DNA of 64,000 nucleotides from Streptomyces sp. SAJ15 (GTDB lineage: Bacteria; Actinomycetota; Actinomycetes; Streptomycetales; Streptomycetaceae): positions 144,441-208,440 of the forward strand of contig NZ_NISY01000012.1 in assembly GCF_007595705.1 (NCBI RefSeq), written 5' to 3'. Every line of letters begins with the position of its first letter. The first letter of the stretch is position 1. Made by a program: the position numbers and the translations under genes. The notes below the pieces were generated by a model. It made no database searches and had not been told where the DNA came from. It saw nothing but the letters and a program-made list of their open reading frames with translations. Positions 31,130 through 39,972 of this stretch are shown here, in pieces.

Positions 31130-32185
31130 ATGAGCACCGCGACCGCCCCAGGGACCACAGCAGCCCCCACCTCCACCTCTGCCCCCTCTGCCCCCTCTGC
31201 CCCCTATTCCACGGGTTCCGACTCCTCCGTCTCCCTCGCGGCTCCGGCCCCTCCGGTCGCTCCCACTCCCGGGCGCCGCCCCCGCCTCGACTGGCGGATC
31301 CGCTTCGGGGTGCTCGCCCTGATCTGGGGATTCAGCTTTCTGTTCATCAAGGTGGGCACCGAGGCGTTCGCGCCGCTGTACGTGACGCTGGGGCGGATGG
31401 TGTTCGGCACCGCCGTGCTCGCCGTGGTGCTGGTGGCGAAGCGGGAGCGGCTGCCGCGCGGGGCGCGCACCTGGGCGCACCTGGCCGTCGCCGCCTTCTT
31501 CCTGAACGCACTGCCCTTCTCGCTCTTCGCCTACGCCGAGCTGACGATCTCCTCGACGCTCGCGGGCATCTGCAACGCCACCTCGCCGCTGTGGGGCATG
31601 GTGCTGGCCGTGATCGCGGTCTCCGAGGACCGCCCGACCCGACGCCGGGTGGCCGGTCTCGGGCTCGGCTTCGTCGGGGTACTGATCGTGCTCGGCGCCT
31701 GGCAGGGCTTCTCCGGGCAGGACCCGGCGGGCACCGTCATGGCGCTGATCGCCTCGCTCAGCTACGCGGTGGGCTGGCTGTACGTGCGCCGCACGCTGAC
31801 CGGCACCGGCGGCTCGAACCTGGCGATGTCCGGCGCCCAGCTGATGCTCGGCACCGCGCAGCTCGCCGTCGTCGCCCCGCTGTTCGCCGCGGAGCCGGAC
31901 TCCTTCCCGCTGCTGCCGCTGCTGTCCGTGGTCGCCCTCGGCGCGCTCGGCACCGGCCTCGCCTTCCTCCTCCAGTACGGGCTGGTCGCGGAGGTCGGCC
32001 CGACCACCGCGATGATGGTCACCTACTTCATCCCGGTCATCGCCACCACCGCCGGCGTGGCCCTCCTCGGCGAGCACCTCAGCTGGAACACCCCGGTCGG
32101 CGCGCTGATCGTGTTGGCGGGCGCCGCGCTGACCCAGACCCGCCCCCGGGCCAAGGCCCTGCGGGTGGCCGACGAGACCGCCTGA
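31130..32185 (+). CDS. EamA-family transporter
   Basis: This is a 351-residue membrane protein. A Thr/Ser/Pro/Ala-rich N-terminal stretch of about 60 residues precedes ten predicted helices with the two EamA/DMT repeats (LALIWGFSFLFIKVGTEAFAPLYVTLGR and, in the second half, LGTGLAFLLQYGLVAEVGPTTAMM). ATG 31130 has AAGGA 8 bases upstream. It is probably an exporter of small metabolites controlled by the divergent LysR gene. The substrate is unknown. Confidence 0.87.
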   Translation: MSTATAPGTTAAPTSTSAPSAPSAPYSTGSDSSVSLAAPAPPVAPTPGRRPRLDWRIRFGVLALIWGFSFLFIKVGTEAFAPLYVTLGRMVFGTAVLAVVLVAKRERLPRGARTWAHLAVAAFFLNALPFSLFAYAELTISSTLAGICNATSPLWGMVLAVIAVSEDRPTRRRVAGLGLGFVGVLIVLGAWQGFSGQDPAGTVMALIASLSYAVGWLYVRRTLTGTGGSNLAMSGAQLMLGTAQLAVVAPLFAAEPDSFPLLPLLSVVALGALGTGLAFLLQYGLVAEVGPTTAMMVTYFIPVIATTAGVALLGEHLSWNTPVGALIVLAGAALTQTRPRAKALRVADETA

Positions 32186-32284
32186 GTCCGCCCGGCGCCC
32201 CGCCTCATCGGCCGGGGCGCCGGGCCCCGCGCGCCTCGACCGAAGAGCCCGTCGGGCGACACCGACCGATCACCGTCGCCGAGT

Positions 32285-33631
32285 TCAGCCGAAGCGCCCC
32301 ACCGACGCCCGTCCGCGCGGGCCCGCCACCGCCTCCGCCAGCGCGTCCGCCATCGCCTCGATGTCGTCGCCGAGGCCCAGCGGGGAGACGGTCACCCGGA
32401 CACCCGGCGGCGAGTCCAGGCGGAAGCGCGCGCCGGGCGCGACCGCCCAGCCCGACTGGAGCAGCCGCGCGACGGCGCCGGTCTCGTCGGGGACCGGCAC
32501 CCACACGTTCATCCCGCTGCGCCCGTGCGCGGCGATCCGTCGCGCCCGCAACGCGGTGACCAGGGCGTCCCGCCGGGCCCCGTAGGAGGCGGCGACCACC
32601 GCGGTGTCCACGGCGCCGGCGCGCCACAGCCGCACCACCGCCTCCTGGAGCAGATGGCTGACCCAGCCCGGACCAAGCCGCTGCCGGCCGGACACCCGGT
32701 CGACGGTGATCTCGTCACCGGTCAGCACCGCGAGCCGCAGATCCGGCCCGTACGCCTTGGCGACGGAGCGGACGAACGCCCAGTGCTCGGTGCCGCCCGC
32801 CAGGGGGTGGAGTGGCAGGTCCACGATGCCGTGGCCGTGGTCGTCCTCGACCAGCAGGGTGCCGGGGTGGGCGGCCAGGACGGCGCGCAGCTCGCGGGCG
32901 CGCGCCGCGCCGATCGACGCCCCGGTCGGGTTCTGCGCGCGGGAGGTGACCAGCAGCGCCCGCGCGCCCCGCTCGAGCGCGCGCTCGACCGCCTCCGGCA
33001 GCGGCCCGTCGTCGTCCACCGCGACCGGGATCGGCCGCAGCCCGAGCGCCGGGATCAGGTCGAGCAGGCTGCCCCAGCCGGGATCCTCCACCGCGACGGC
33101 GTCCCCGGGCCGCAGATGGGCGGCGAGCACCCGCTCGATCGCGTCGAGCGCGCCGGAGGTGACGGCGAGCGGACCCGCCGGCACGCCGTCGGCGTCCAGC
33201 CCGGCCCGGGCCAGCCGGTCCAGCTCCGGCACCACCGGCGCCGCCCCGTACAGCACCGGGTCCGCGGCGGCGCGCGCCGCGGACCCCGCGAACGCCTCGG
33301 CGAGCGACGGCAGCAGCGCCGGGTCGGGGTTGCCGCCGGCGACGTCCCGCACCCCCTCGGGGGGCTCCACCCGGATCTCCTCGCGCCAGGTGCTCGCCGG
33401 GCGCGAGCGCACCCGACTCCCCCGACGCCCGGCGGTCTCGATCACCCCGCGCTCGCGGAGGGTGCGATAGGCGGCCGCGACGGTATTGGGATTGACCCCC
33501 AGCTCCGTGGCCAACTCCCGCATGGGTGGCAGCGGTTGACCGGGGAGCAGCCCACCCGAGCCCACCCCGCGCTCCACGCTCGCCGCGATCTCGGCTGCGC
33601 GACGCCCTTCGATCCGATACTCTCCTAGCAC
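32285..33631 (-). CDS. MocR-type GntR regulator with aminotransferase domain
   Basis: This is a 448-residue GntR/MocR protein. The winged helix is at residues 10-75 (LPPMRELATELGVNPNTVAAAYRTLRERGVIE, in blocks). A class I aminotransferase fold follows, with the PLP Lys in FVRSVAKAYGPDLRL (about residue 285) and the Asn/Asp/Tyr cofactor contacts around it. Such proteins sense PLP or amino compounds. It is divergent from a PPOX-like gene with a shared palindrome at 33643-33654, fitting control of vitamin B6 or a related pathway. The GTG start has no ribosome site, so its mRNA may be leaderless. Confidence 0.88.
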   Translation of the reverse strand: MLGEYRIEGRRAAEIAASVERGVGSGGLLPGQPLPPMRELATELGVNPNTVAAAYRTLRERGVIETAGRRGSRVRSRPASTWREEIRVEPPEGVRDVAGGNPDPALLPSLAEAFAGSAARAAADPVLYGAAPVVPELDRLARAGLDADGVPAGPLAVTSGALDAIERVLAAHLRPGDAVAVEDPGWGSLLDLIPALGLRPIPVAVDDDGPLPEAVERALERGARALLVTSRAQNPTGASIGAARARELRAVLAAHPGTLLVEDDHGHGIVDLPLHPLAGGTEHWAFVRSVAKAYGPDLRLAVLTGDEITVDRVSGRQRLGPGWVSHLLQEAVVRLWRAGAVDTAVVAASYGARRDALVTALRARRIAAHGRSGMNVWVPVPDETGAVARLLQSGWAVAPGARFRLDSPPGVRVTVSPLGLGDDIEAMADALAEAVAGPRGRASVGRFG

Positions 33632-33636
33632 AAAAG

Positions 33637-33659
33637 ATATTATGCACTAGTGCAATAAG
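33637..33659. promoter_or_regulatory. Palindromic operator and AT-rich promoter between MocR and PPOX genes
   Basis: TTATGCACTAGTGCAATAA contains the perfect palindrome TGCACTAGTGCA (33643-33654). The minus strand reads GCATAATATC just 8-14 bases before the MocR GTG, a -10-like hexamer consistent with a leaderless transcript. The plus-strand gene starts 13 bases past the palindrome with AAGGAG. MocR binding here would couple both genes. Confidence 0.6.
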
Positions 33660-33666
33660 GAGCGCA

Positions 33667-34341
33667 ATGAGCGACACCAGCACCGCCGCCGGCTACGCAC
33701 CGACCGAGCGGACCGTGCCCACCCGCGCCCGTGAGCGCGCGTCGTACGATCGCGAGCTGGTGCATGCGATTCTCGACGCGGAGTACGTCTGCCACCTCGG
33801 CTTCGTGCGCGACGGGGCGCCGGTCGTGCTGCCGACCCTCTACGGCCGCGTCGGCGAGCGACTCTATGTGCACGGCTCGACCGGATCCCGCCCGCTGCGG
33901 ACGGCCGGGCGGAGCGAGCAGGGCATGCCGGTGTGTCTGACCGTCACCCATGTCGACGGCCTGGTTCTGGCGCGCTCCGCCTTCCACCACTCCATCAACT
34001 ACCGCTGCGTGGTCGTGCACGGCCTCGCCCACCCGGTGACCGACGAGGCCGAGCAGCGCGCCGCCCTGGACGCGCTGGTCGACCACGTGCTGCCGGGTCG
34101 GGCGGACGACTCCCGCCCGGCCAGCGCCAAGGAGCTCGCCGCCACCGCGGTGCTCCGCGTCGACCTCGACGAGGTCTCCGCCAAGGTCCGCGCCGGCGGC
34201 CCCAACGACGAACCGGAGGACCTCGCGCTGCCGCACTGGAGCGGCGTGGTGCCGGTCGCCCGGACCTACGGCACCCCGCTGCCCGCCGACGACCTAGCCC
34301 CCGGGATCCCGGTGCCCGGATACGTCACCGACCGGCACTGA
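33667..34341 (+). CDS. Pyridoxamine 5'-phosphate oxidase-like protein
   Basis: This is 224 residues of the PPOX split-barrel fold: DRELVHAILDAEYVCHLGFVRDGAPVVLPTLYGRVGERLYVHGSTGSR (in blocks) and VCLTVTHVDGLVLARSAFHHSINYRCVVVHG. The phrase HSxNYRxVVVxG is typical of the putative flavin-binding PPOX family protein next to MocR genes. The start has AAGGAG. It probably uses FMN. Its 3' end overlaps the convergent EamA gene by 76 bases. Confidence 0.86.
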   Translation: MSDTSTAAGYAPTERTVPTRARERASYDRELVHAILDAEYVCHLGFVRDGAPVVLPTLYGRVGERLYVHGSTGSRPLRTAGRSEQGMPVCLTVTHVDGLVLARSAFHHSINYRCVVVHGLAHPVTDEAEQRAALDALVDHVLPGRADDSRPASAKELAATAVLRVDLDEVSAKVRAGGPNDEPEDLALPHWSGVVPVARTYGTPLPADDLAPGIPVPGYVTDRH

Positions 34342-35324
34342 CGCCCCCGCCGGGCCGGGGTGGACGTCCGGGCCTCGGTCACCGCCAGGCCCGCGACCGC
34401 CGCCAGCAGCACGGCGGTGCCGAGCACGGTCGCGGCGGTCAGGTGCTCGCCCAACAGCGTCACCGCGATCACGGCGGCCGTGACCGGCTCGATCAGCGTG
34501 ATGACGGTGGCGGTGGTGCCGCGTATCGCGGTCAGGCCCGCGAAGTACAGCCCGTAGGCGAGCGCGGTGGGGATCGCGGCGATGTAGACCATCAGCGCGA
34601 TCGTGCCGCCGAGATCCTGTTCCCGCGGCAGCAGCCCCTCGCCGAGGGCGAACGGAAGCACGGTCACCGTGCACACGGCGAACGAGGTCAACGCCGTGTC
34701 GTAGGGGTCGGTGGCCCGGCCCGCCCGGCCCAGGCAGCGGTTGTAGACGGTCATGGTGGAGTAGCCGGCCGCCGACAGCAGGGCGAGGGCGACGCCGACG
34801 GGCCGTACCGCCCCCGTCCCCTCGCTGCCGAAGACCAGCACCGCCAGCCCGGTGAGCGCGCCGGCGACCGCCAGCAGCCCGCCGGCGCCGAGTCGCTCGC
34901 CCAGGAGCAGTCGGCCGCACAGCGCCACCAGCACCGGCGCCGCGCCGAGAGTGACGACGGTGGCGACCGCCAGCCCGGTCGCCTCGACGGCCCAGAAGTA
35001 CGCCGCCTGGAAGACGGTCAGGCCGAGGCCGGTGACCAGGATCCGGTTGACGCGGCGCAGGGGCGACTCGACCGGACGCGACCCGACCGGACGTGGGGCG
35101 GCGGCCGGGGATCCGGCGGCGAGCCGGGCGCGCAGCGCCCGCGCGGCGAGGAGCAGCAGCAGGCCGCCCAGGGTGCGCCAGAAGGTCAGCGCGAGCGGCC
35201 CGAGCCCGCTGCTGCCGTACAGCAGCGCGGCGGCGGCGCCGGCGGTGCCCCAGGTGGTGGCGGCGACGGTGACGTAGAGCATCCCCCTGCCCACGGACAG
35301 GGCAGGGGTGGGGGATGTGCGCAC
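34266..35324 (-). CDS. EamA-family transporter (second)
   Basis: This is 352 residues with ten hydrophobic segments and the DMT signatures TTWGTAGAAAALLYGSSGLGPLALTFWR and GEHLTAATVLGTAVLLAAVAGLAV. A GTG start at 35324 is followed by an internal ATG (GMLYVTV). The C-terminal tail is polar and overlaps the end of the convergent PPOX-like gene. It is likely a drug/metabolite exporter; the substrate is unknown. Confidence 0.83.
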   Translation of the reverse strand: MRTSPTPALSVGRGMLYVTVAATTWGTAGAAAALLYGSSGLGPLALTFWRTLGGLLLLLAARALRARLAAGSPAAAPRPVGSRPVESPLRRVNRILVTGLGLTVFQAAYFWAVEATGLAVATVVTLGAAPVLVALCGRLLLGERLGAGGLLAVAGALTGLAVLVFGSEGTGAVRPVGVALALLSAAGYSTMTVYNRCLGRAGRATDPYDTALTSFAVCTVTVLPFALGEGLLPREQDLGGTIALMVYIAAIPTALAYGLYFAGLTAIRGTTATVITLIEPVTAAVIAVTLLGEHLTAATVLGTAVLLAAVAGLAVTEARTSTPARRGRQCRSVTYPGTGIPGARSSAGSGVP

Positions 35325-35594
35325 GAGGAGTTCTCCCGCGGAAGACGTGAGGGATGGTCGTCATTCCGTGTGCGGGCGGTGCCCCAGCCGACGCCGTTCC
35401 GGCTCCGGCCGCTCATGGACCGTCGAGGTCCCGGCGGCTCATGGGCCGTCGATCGGACACCGTACGGACACCTCGACCGGCGGCTCCGGGGAGCGAGCCC
35501 CGGACCCGGTGGGTGTGCTGCGCACGGTGGCGCCTGCCCGCGTTACGCGGCGGGAGGCGGAAGAACGGTCTGCTGCTGCGGCATGTGGATCACT

Positions 35595-36632
35595 CTAGCC
35601 CATGTCCCTTTCGCCGGCCCGGTCCGAGGGATCGCCGTGGCCGGCGCCGGCCTCCGCGGGGACCGCCGCGGGCGCGGGCTCCGCCGGAGTCGGCCAGGAC
35701 CCGGCCACCGGCTCGGGGGACGGCTTCTTGGGTGTGGAGGTCTGCGCGATGAAGGCGCCGGCGAGCACCACGACCCCGCCGGTGATCTGCGCGACGCCCA
35801 GCTTCTCGCCGAGCAGCACCCAGGCCAGGACACAGGCGACGACCGCCTCCAGGTACGCCACCACGCCGGCGATCTGCGGCGACAGCTGCCGGACGGCCTT
35901 CACCCCGGTGAGGTAGGCGACGACGGTCGCCACCAGCACGATCCAGGCGAGCAGCAGCACCGCGGGCACCCGGACGCCGCCCATGTCGGCGCGGCCGACC
36001 AGCGTGGACCAGTCGAGGTTCCAGGGGCGGGCCACCGCGGTGAGCGCGACGGCGCCGATGAGCATTCCGTAGGCGAGGACGCCGAGCGGGTCCGCCGCGT
36101 CCTCGCCCTCCCCGCCCTGGTCGGCGAGGACGAAGTAGCTGGCCTGGCAGCAGGCCGCGGCCAGGCCGAGCACCAGCCCGAGGGTGTCGAAGCGCAGTCC
36201 GGACCACACCTCGACCACGCAGGCGAGGCCGCCGACCGCGAGGACGACGCCGACGGCGGCGGCGCGGCTGACCGGGCGGCGCTGGACGAACCGCACCCAG
36301 CCGAGCAGGAGCGCCGGGCCCAGGTACTCCACCAGCAGCGCGACGCCGACGGGGATGCGTGAGATGGCCGCGAAGTAGCAGGCCTGGACGCCGGCGACGG
36401 CCAGCAGTCCGAAGCCGGCGAGCAGTGCGGGGCGACGGCGCGGCAGATCGCGGTGGCGCCAGGCGACGGGGAGCAGCACCAGTGCGGCACCGACCACCCG
36501 TAGCCAGGTGACATGGAGCGGTTCCAGGCCAGCCTCGATCAGCGGCTTGGCCGCGACACCCGATCCACCGAACGCGAGTGCCGAGACCAGGGCGAGACCC
36601 AGGCCGGCACTTCTCCCCTGAGACGCTTGCAT
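35595..36632 (-). CDS. EamA-family transporter (third)
   Basis: This is 345 residues: ten membrane helices, first repeat with SALAFGGSGVAAKPLIEAGLEPLHVTWLR, second with YLTGVKAVRQLSPQIAGVVAYLEAVVACVLAWVLLGEKL. A Pro/Glu/Ala-rich cytoplasmic tail of about 50 residues ends it. It lies 270 bases upstream of the second EamA gene in the same direction; that gap shows no gene. It is probably an independent unit. Confidence 0.85.
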   Translation of the reverse strand: MQASQGRSAGLGLALVSALAFGGSGVAAKPLIEAGLEPLHVTWLRVVGAALVLLPVAWRHRDLPRRRPALLAGFGLLAVAGVQACYFAAISRIPVGVALLVEYLGPALLLGWVRFVQRRPVSRAAAVGVVLAVGGLACVVEVWSGLRFDTLGLVLGLAAACCQASYFVLADQGGEGEDAADPLGVLAYGMLIGAVALTAVARPWNLDWSTLVGRADMGGVRVPAVLLLAWIVLVATVVAYLTGVKAVRQLSPQIAGVVAYLEAVVACVLAWVLLGEKLGVAQITGGVVVLAGAFIAQTSTPKKPSPEPVAGSWPTPAEPAPAAVPAEAGAGHGDPSDRAGERDMG

Positions 36633-36664
36633 CGCGCCATCATGTCAGTTTCGCGTCAGTAGCG

Positions 36665-37210
36665 TCACCCCGTTGACTGCTGGCAGGTCGGCCCGTCCAA
36701 CGCCTCCACCAGCACATCCGGGTCCACGCCCGCCCGCCGCAGCACCTCCGCGGCGCGGCACTCGCCGTCCCGGGCGAGCAGCGCCAGCAGGTCCAGCCCC
36801 TCGGCGCGCCCGGCGCCGCGCCCCCGGGCGCGGGCCCACGCGCCGTCCATGGCCGAGGCCGCGGCCGGCGACCATCCGGGGCAGCCGGCCTCCCGGTCCC
36901 CGAGCCGAACGACCGGCACCGCGCGGGAGTCCTCCACGGTGCCGCTCCAGCGCAGGCCGTAGCCGATGGTCCGCTGGACGAGGTAGCCGAGCAGTCGGGC
37001 CACCTGCGGCGGCCCTCCGTCGAAGGCGTCCCGCACCTCCGGGTCGGCCTCCAGCAGTCCGTGCAGCAGATGCGCCGTGTCGATGTGTCGGTCGCCGTCG
37101 CGGAAGGCCCGTCGTCGGGCGCTCGCGACCACCGCCGCCAACTCGACGCTGAGCTGGGGCTCCTGGGCGCGCCTGGCAGGCGCGACGGAGAAGGTGGGGC
37201 GACTTTGCAC
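36665..37210 (-). CDS. Clp N-terminal (ClpR) domain protein
   Basis: This is a 181-residue protein with two Clp-N-type repeats: LSVELAAVVASARRRAFRDGDRHIDTAHLLHGLLEADPEVRDAF (in blocks) and EGLDLLALLARDGECRAAEVLRRAGVDPDVLVEAL. It lacks an AAA+ domain, so it is a free adaptor-like protein that could deliver substrates to a Clp protease. The GTG start lies almost on top of an AGGAGG, so its exact start is uncertain. Confidence 0.8.
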   Translation of the reverse strand: MQSRPTFSVAPARRAQEPQLSVELAAVVASARRRAFRDGDRHIDTAHLLHGLLEADPEVRDAFDGGPPQVARLLGYLVQRTIGYGLRWSGTVEDSRAVPVVRLGDREAGCPGWSPAAASAMDGAWARARGRGAGRAEGLDLLALLARDGECRAAEVLRRAGVDPDVLVEALDGPTCQQSTG

Positions 37211-37293
37211 CCTCCTACCCCATCAGTCCCATCAGCCCGAGGCATCCCCGCCAGGACGCATTTGCTCCTCCGACCGTGGTTGCGCAACCGTGA

Positions 37294-37325
37294 GCGTCGC
37301 CTCCTCCTTGAGGAGGAGACGACCC
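37294..37325. terminator. Hairpin between the GH3 gene and the Clp-N gene
   Basis: CTCCTCCT pairs with AGGAGGAG around a two-base loop, with partial pairing of the flanking GTCG and CGAC. It lies about 30 bases past the GH3 stop. It is the likely end of the GH3 transcript. There is no T-tract. Confidence 0.4.
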
Positions 37326-37353
37326 TCCACGGCCTCATCGACGCCGGGGCGCC

Positions 37354-39702
37354 TCAGCGCACCGCGACCTCCGCGGTGCGCTGCCCCGCGGTGAAGACGT
37401 AACGGCCGCGCTCGACCCGCGGGGCGTCGGCCCCGTCGAGGTCGCCCGGGGTGACCGCGAGGGCGCGGGCGGGGACGGTGAGGGTGACCGTGCGGGACTG
37501 GCCCGGGGTGAGGTGGACCCTGGTGAAGGCGGCGAGCTTCCGGGGCGGGGCCAGCACCTCGCTGACGGGACGGGAGACATGGACCGGGACCACGAGGTCG
37601 CCCGCCCGGGAGCCGTCGTTGGAGACGGTGACCCTCAACCGGACCGGGGCGCCGGGGCGTACGGAGGCGCGCTCGGCGGTCACGGCGTCGACGGCGTAGT
37701 CGGTGTAGGAGAGCCCGGCCCCGAAGGCGTACGCCGCGTCATAGGCGGACTCGGCGCCGCCGTTGGTGCCGGGGAGCTGCTGGTAGTACATCGGCTCGTT
37801 GCCCACCCGCCTGGGCCAGGAGACCGGCAGCCGACCGCTCGGGTTGACCTTGCCGAACAGCACGTCGGCCACCGCGTGCCCGCCCTCCGTGCCCGGCAGC
37901 CAGGACATCAGCAGCCCGTCGGTGCCCGCCGCGTCGCCGAGCGCCAGCGGGCGGCCCGCCAGGACGACGACCACGACCGGCCGTCCGGCGTCGGCGACCC
38001 GCTTGACCAGCGCCTGCTGCGCGGTGGAGAGCTCCGGGCGCGGAGTGTCCGCCCCGCCCTCGGCGCCCGGGCGTTCGCCGACGACCACCACCGTGACGTC
38101 GGCGTCGGTCGCCTCGCGCGCGGCGTCCTCGGCGGACTCGGCGTGCACCACCCGCGCGGTCGCGGGCGCCGCCGCCCTGATGCCCTCCAGGACCGTGGTG
38201 CCGGGCAGTTCGACGCCCTTCGGCACCCCCTGCCAGCCGATGGTCCAGCCGCCCACCTGGCCGTTGATGTCGTCCGCGTACGGCCCGGCCACCACGATCT
38301 TCTTCGCGGAGTCGGCGATCGGCAGCGTGGCCCTGCCCTGGTGCGCCGCGTTGCGCAGCAGCACCTGGGAGTCGGCCGCGGCGCGCCGGGCCAGGTCCTT
38401 GTCGGCGCCGAGCACCGCCGCGTCGGCCTCCGCGGGGTCGACGTAGGGGTCCTCGAAGAGGCCGAGTTCGAACTTCAGCCGCAGCACCCGGCCGGCGGCC
38501 TCGTCGATGCGCCGCGGGGAGACCAGCCCGCGGTCCACCGCGGTCCGCAGACCCTCGCTGAAACCCTTGGCGTCGAAGGGCTCCATGGCCATGTCGACCC
38601 CGGCGTTGACGGCCAGCGCGATGGCCTCCGGATAGTCGGCCGCGATCTTGTACTTGGTCTGGAGGGCCCGTACGTCCTCCCAGTCGGAGACCGTGACGCC
38701 GGTGAAGCCCCACTGCTCGCGCAGCACCGTGGTGAGAAGGTGGCGGGAGGAGGTGGCCGGGACGCCGTTGAGCGCCCCCGAGTTGACCATCACCGTCCTG
38801 GCCCCCGCCTCGACGGCCCTGCGGTAGGGCGGCAGCAGGGTGTCCTGGAGGTAGCGCGGGGACACGTCGGCGGGCACTCGGTCATGGCCGTTGGAGGGCT
38901 CGGAGTAACCGGCGAAGTGCTTAACGGTGGCGGCGACCCGCTTGGCCCCGCGGGCGGTCTCGATGCCCTCGACGCCGGCCGCGGCGAGCTCGCCGGCCAA
39001 CAGCGGGTCCTCGCCGTAGGTCTCGTAGTAGCGGCCCCAGCGCTGGTCGCGGGCGAGGTCGGCGACGGGCGAGAAGTTCCAGTCGATGCCGGTGGCGGCG
39101 ACGGCGCGGGCGGTGGACGCGCTCGTCTCCCGCACGGTCCTCGGGTCCCAGGTGGCGCCGAGGCCGATCTGGTGGGGGAAGACGGTGGCGCCCAGCACAT
39201 TGTTGTGGCCGTGGACCGCGTCCACGCCGTAGAGCACCGGGATGTGCAGCCGGGAGTTCCGCACGGCGTAGCGCTGCACCGCGTTGACCATCGTCGCCCA
39301 CTCGGCGGGCGTGTTGCGCGCCGGCCCCATCCCGCCGCCCGAGAGCACGGAGCCGACGGCGTGGTCGTCCAGCACGGTCTTCATACAGGTTTCGTCGAGC
39401 TCGCCGCCGCTCCACTCGCAGTCGCCCTGCATACGGATCACGGCGATCTGGTCCATCTGGCCGATCTTCTCGTCCAGCGTCATCCGGCCGAGCAGGTCCC
39501 GCACCCGCTCGGCGACGGGGGCGCCGGCGTCGAGATAGCGGGGCGCGCCGGCCCGGGCGGGGCCGGCGGGGGCGATGGCGACCCCGGCCGCGCAGGCGGT
39601 GACCAGCGCGAAGACGAGGGCGGGGTGGCGACGTCCGGCCGCGGTGGCGCGGCGGGCGGTCACGGTTCTCCAGCGGGCGGGCAGGGACACACGTACAGAC
39701 AT
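37354..39702 (-). CDS. Secreted glycoside hydrolase family 3 beta-glucosidase
   Basis: This is a 782-residue enzyme. A signal peptide (ALVFALVTACAAGVAIAPAGPARA, in blocks) is followed by RVRDLLGRMTLDEKIGQMDQ, the GH3 start. The nucleophile Asp is in GFTGVTVSDWEDV (about residue 345). The second alpha/beta domain and a C-terminal fibronectin-like domain (SYTDYAVDAV ... VRVTVSNDGSRAGDLVVPVHVS) complete the fold. It likely hydrolyses glucosides released from beta-glucans or cellulose. ATG 39702 overlaps a palindromic operator. The GH16 gene at 15.9 kb could supply substrates. Confidence 0.92.
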   Translation of the reverse strand: MSVRVSLPARWRTVTARRATAAGRRHPALVFALVTACAAGVAIAPAGPARAGAPRYLDAGAPVAERVRDLLGRMTLDEKIGQMDQIAVIRMQGDCEWSGGELDETCMKTVLDDHAVGSVLSGGGMGPARNTPAEWATMVNAVQRYAVRNSRLHIPVLYGVDAVHGHNNVLGATVFPHQIGLGATWDPRTVRETSASTARAVAATGIDWNFSPVADLARDQRWGRYYETYGEDPLLAGELAAAGVEGIETARGAKRVAATVKHFAGYSEPSNGHDRVPADVSPRYLQDTLLPPYRRAVEAGARTVMVNSGALNGVPATSSRHLLTTVLREQWGFTGVTVSDWEDVRALQTKYKIAADYPEAIALAVNAGVDMAMEPFDAKGFSEGLRTAVDRGLVSPRRIDEAAGRVLRLKFELGLFEDPYVDPAEADAAVLGADKDLARRAAADSQVLLRNAAHQGRATLPIADSAKKIVVAGPYADDINGQVGGWTIGWQGVPKGVELPGTTVLEGIRAAAPATARVVHAESAEDAAREATDADVTVVVVGERPGAEGGADTPRPELSTAQQALVKRVADAGRPVVVVVLAGRPLALGDAAGTDGLLMSWLPGTEGGHAVADVLFGKVNPSGRLPVSWPRRVGNEPMYYQQLPGTNGGAESAYDAAYAFGAGLSYTDYAVDAVTAERASVRPGAPVRLRVTVSNDGSRAGDLVVPVHVSRPVSEVLAPPRKLAAFTRVHLTPGQSRTVTLTVPARALAVTPGDLDGADAPRVERGRYVFTAGQRTAEVAVR

Positions 39703-39714
39703 GAGAGCGCTCTC
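39703..39714 (-). promoter_or_regulatory. LacI/CebR-like palindromic operator over the GH3 ribosome site
   Basis: GAGAGCGCTCTC is a perfect 12-bp palindrome directly upstream of the GH3 start and covers its ribosome site. The known CebR operator of Streptomyces cellulose genes is TGGGAGCGCTCCCA; the same GAGCGCTC core is here with A for G at two positions. Sugar-responsive repression of the glucosidase is likely. No LacI gene is in the neighbourhood. Confidence 0.55.
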
Positions 39715-39972
39715 CGATCTGCTGTGAGACCCCGGAGTCTGGCCGTGACCTGATGGGCGGTCAAGAAGGCGGTGCCCCACGGGGCGCCCGTGGACCACCG
39801 CCTCCGGTGCGCCGGGCGAGCCTCCGGCGCGGTCCCGCCACGCCGTCGGCGCGACGCCGTGGCCGCGCCGCCGACCCGCCGGGACCGGGGCCGCCGAGCG
39901 GCCCGGGGAAGCGCCCGGTCGGCTGCGGCCCTCAGCGCTTCCCCCTCCTCGACGCTCAGTCCTCCTCGGCGC

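Noticed and set aside
35325..35594. A gene between the two leftward EamA transporters
   Set aside because: Frames here are short, lack ribosome sites and show no conserved motif; it is probably leader sequence.
37513..39753. A 746-codon rightward frame opposite the GH3 gene
   Set aside because: The GH3 protein on the other strand has a signal peptide and full catalytic motifs; the opposing frame is a G/C-bias artefact.
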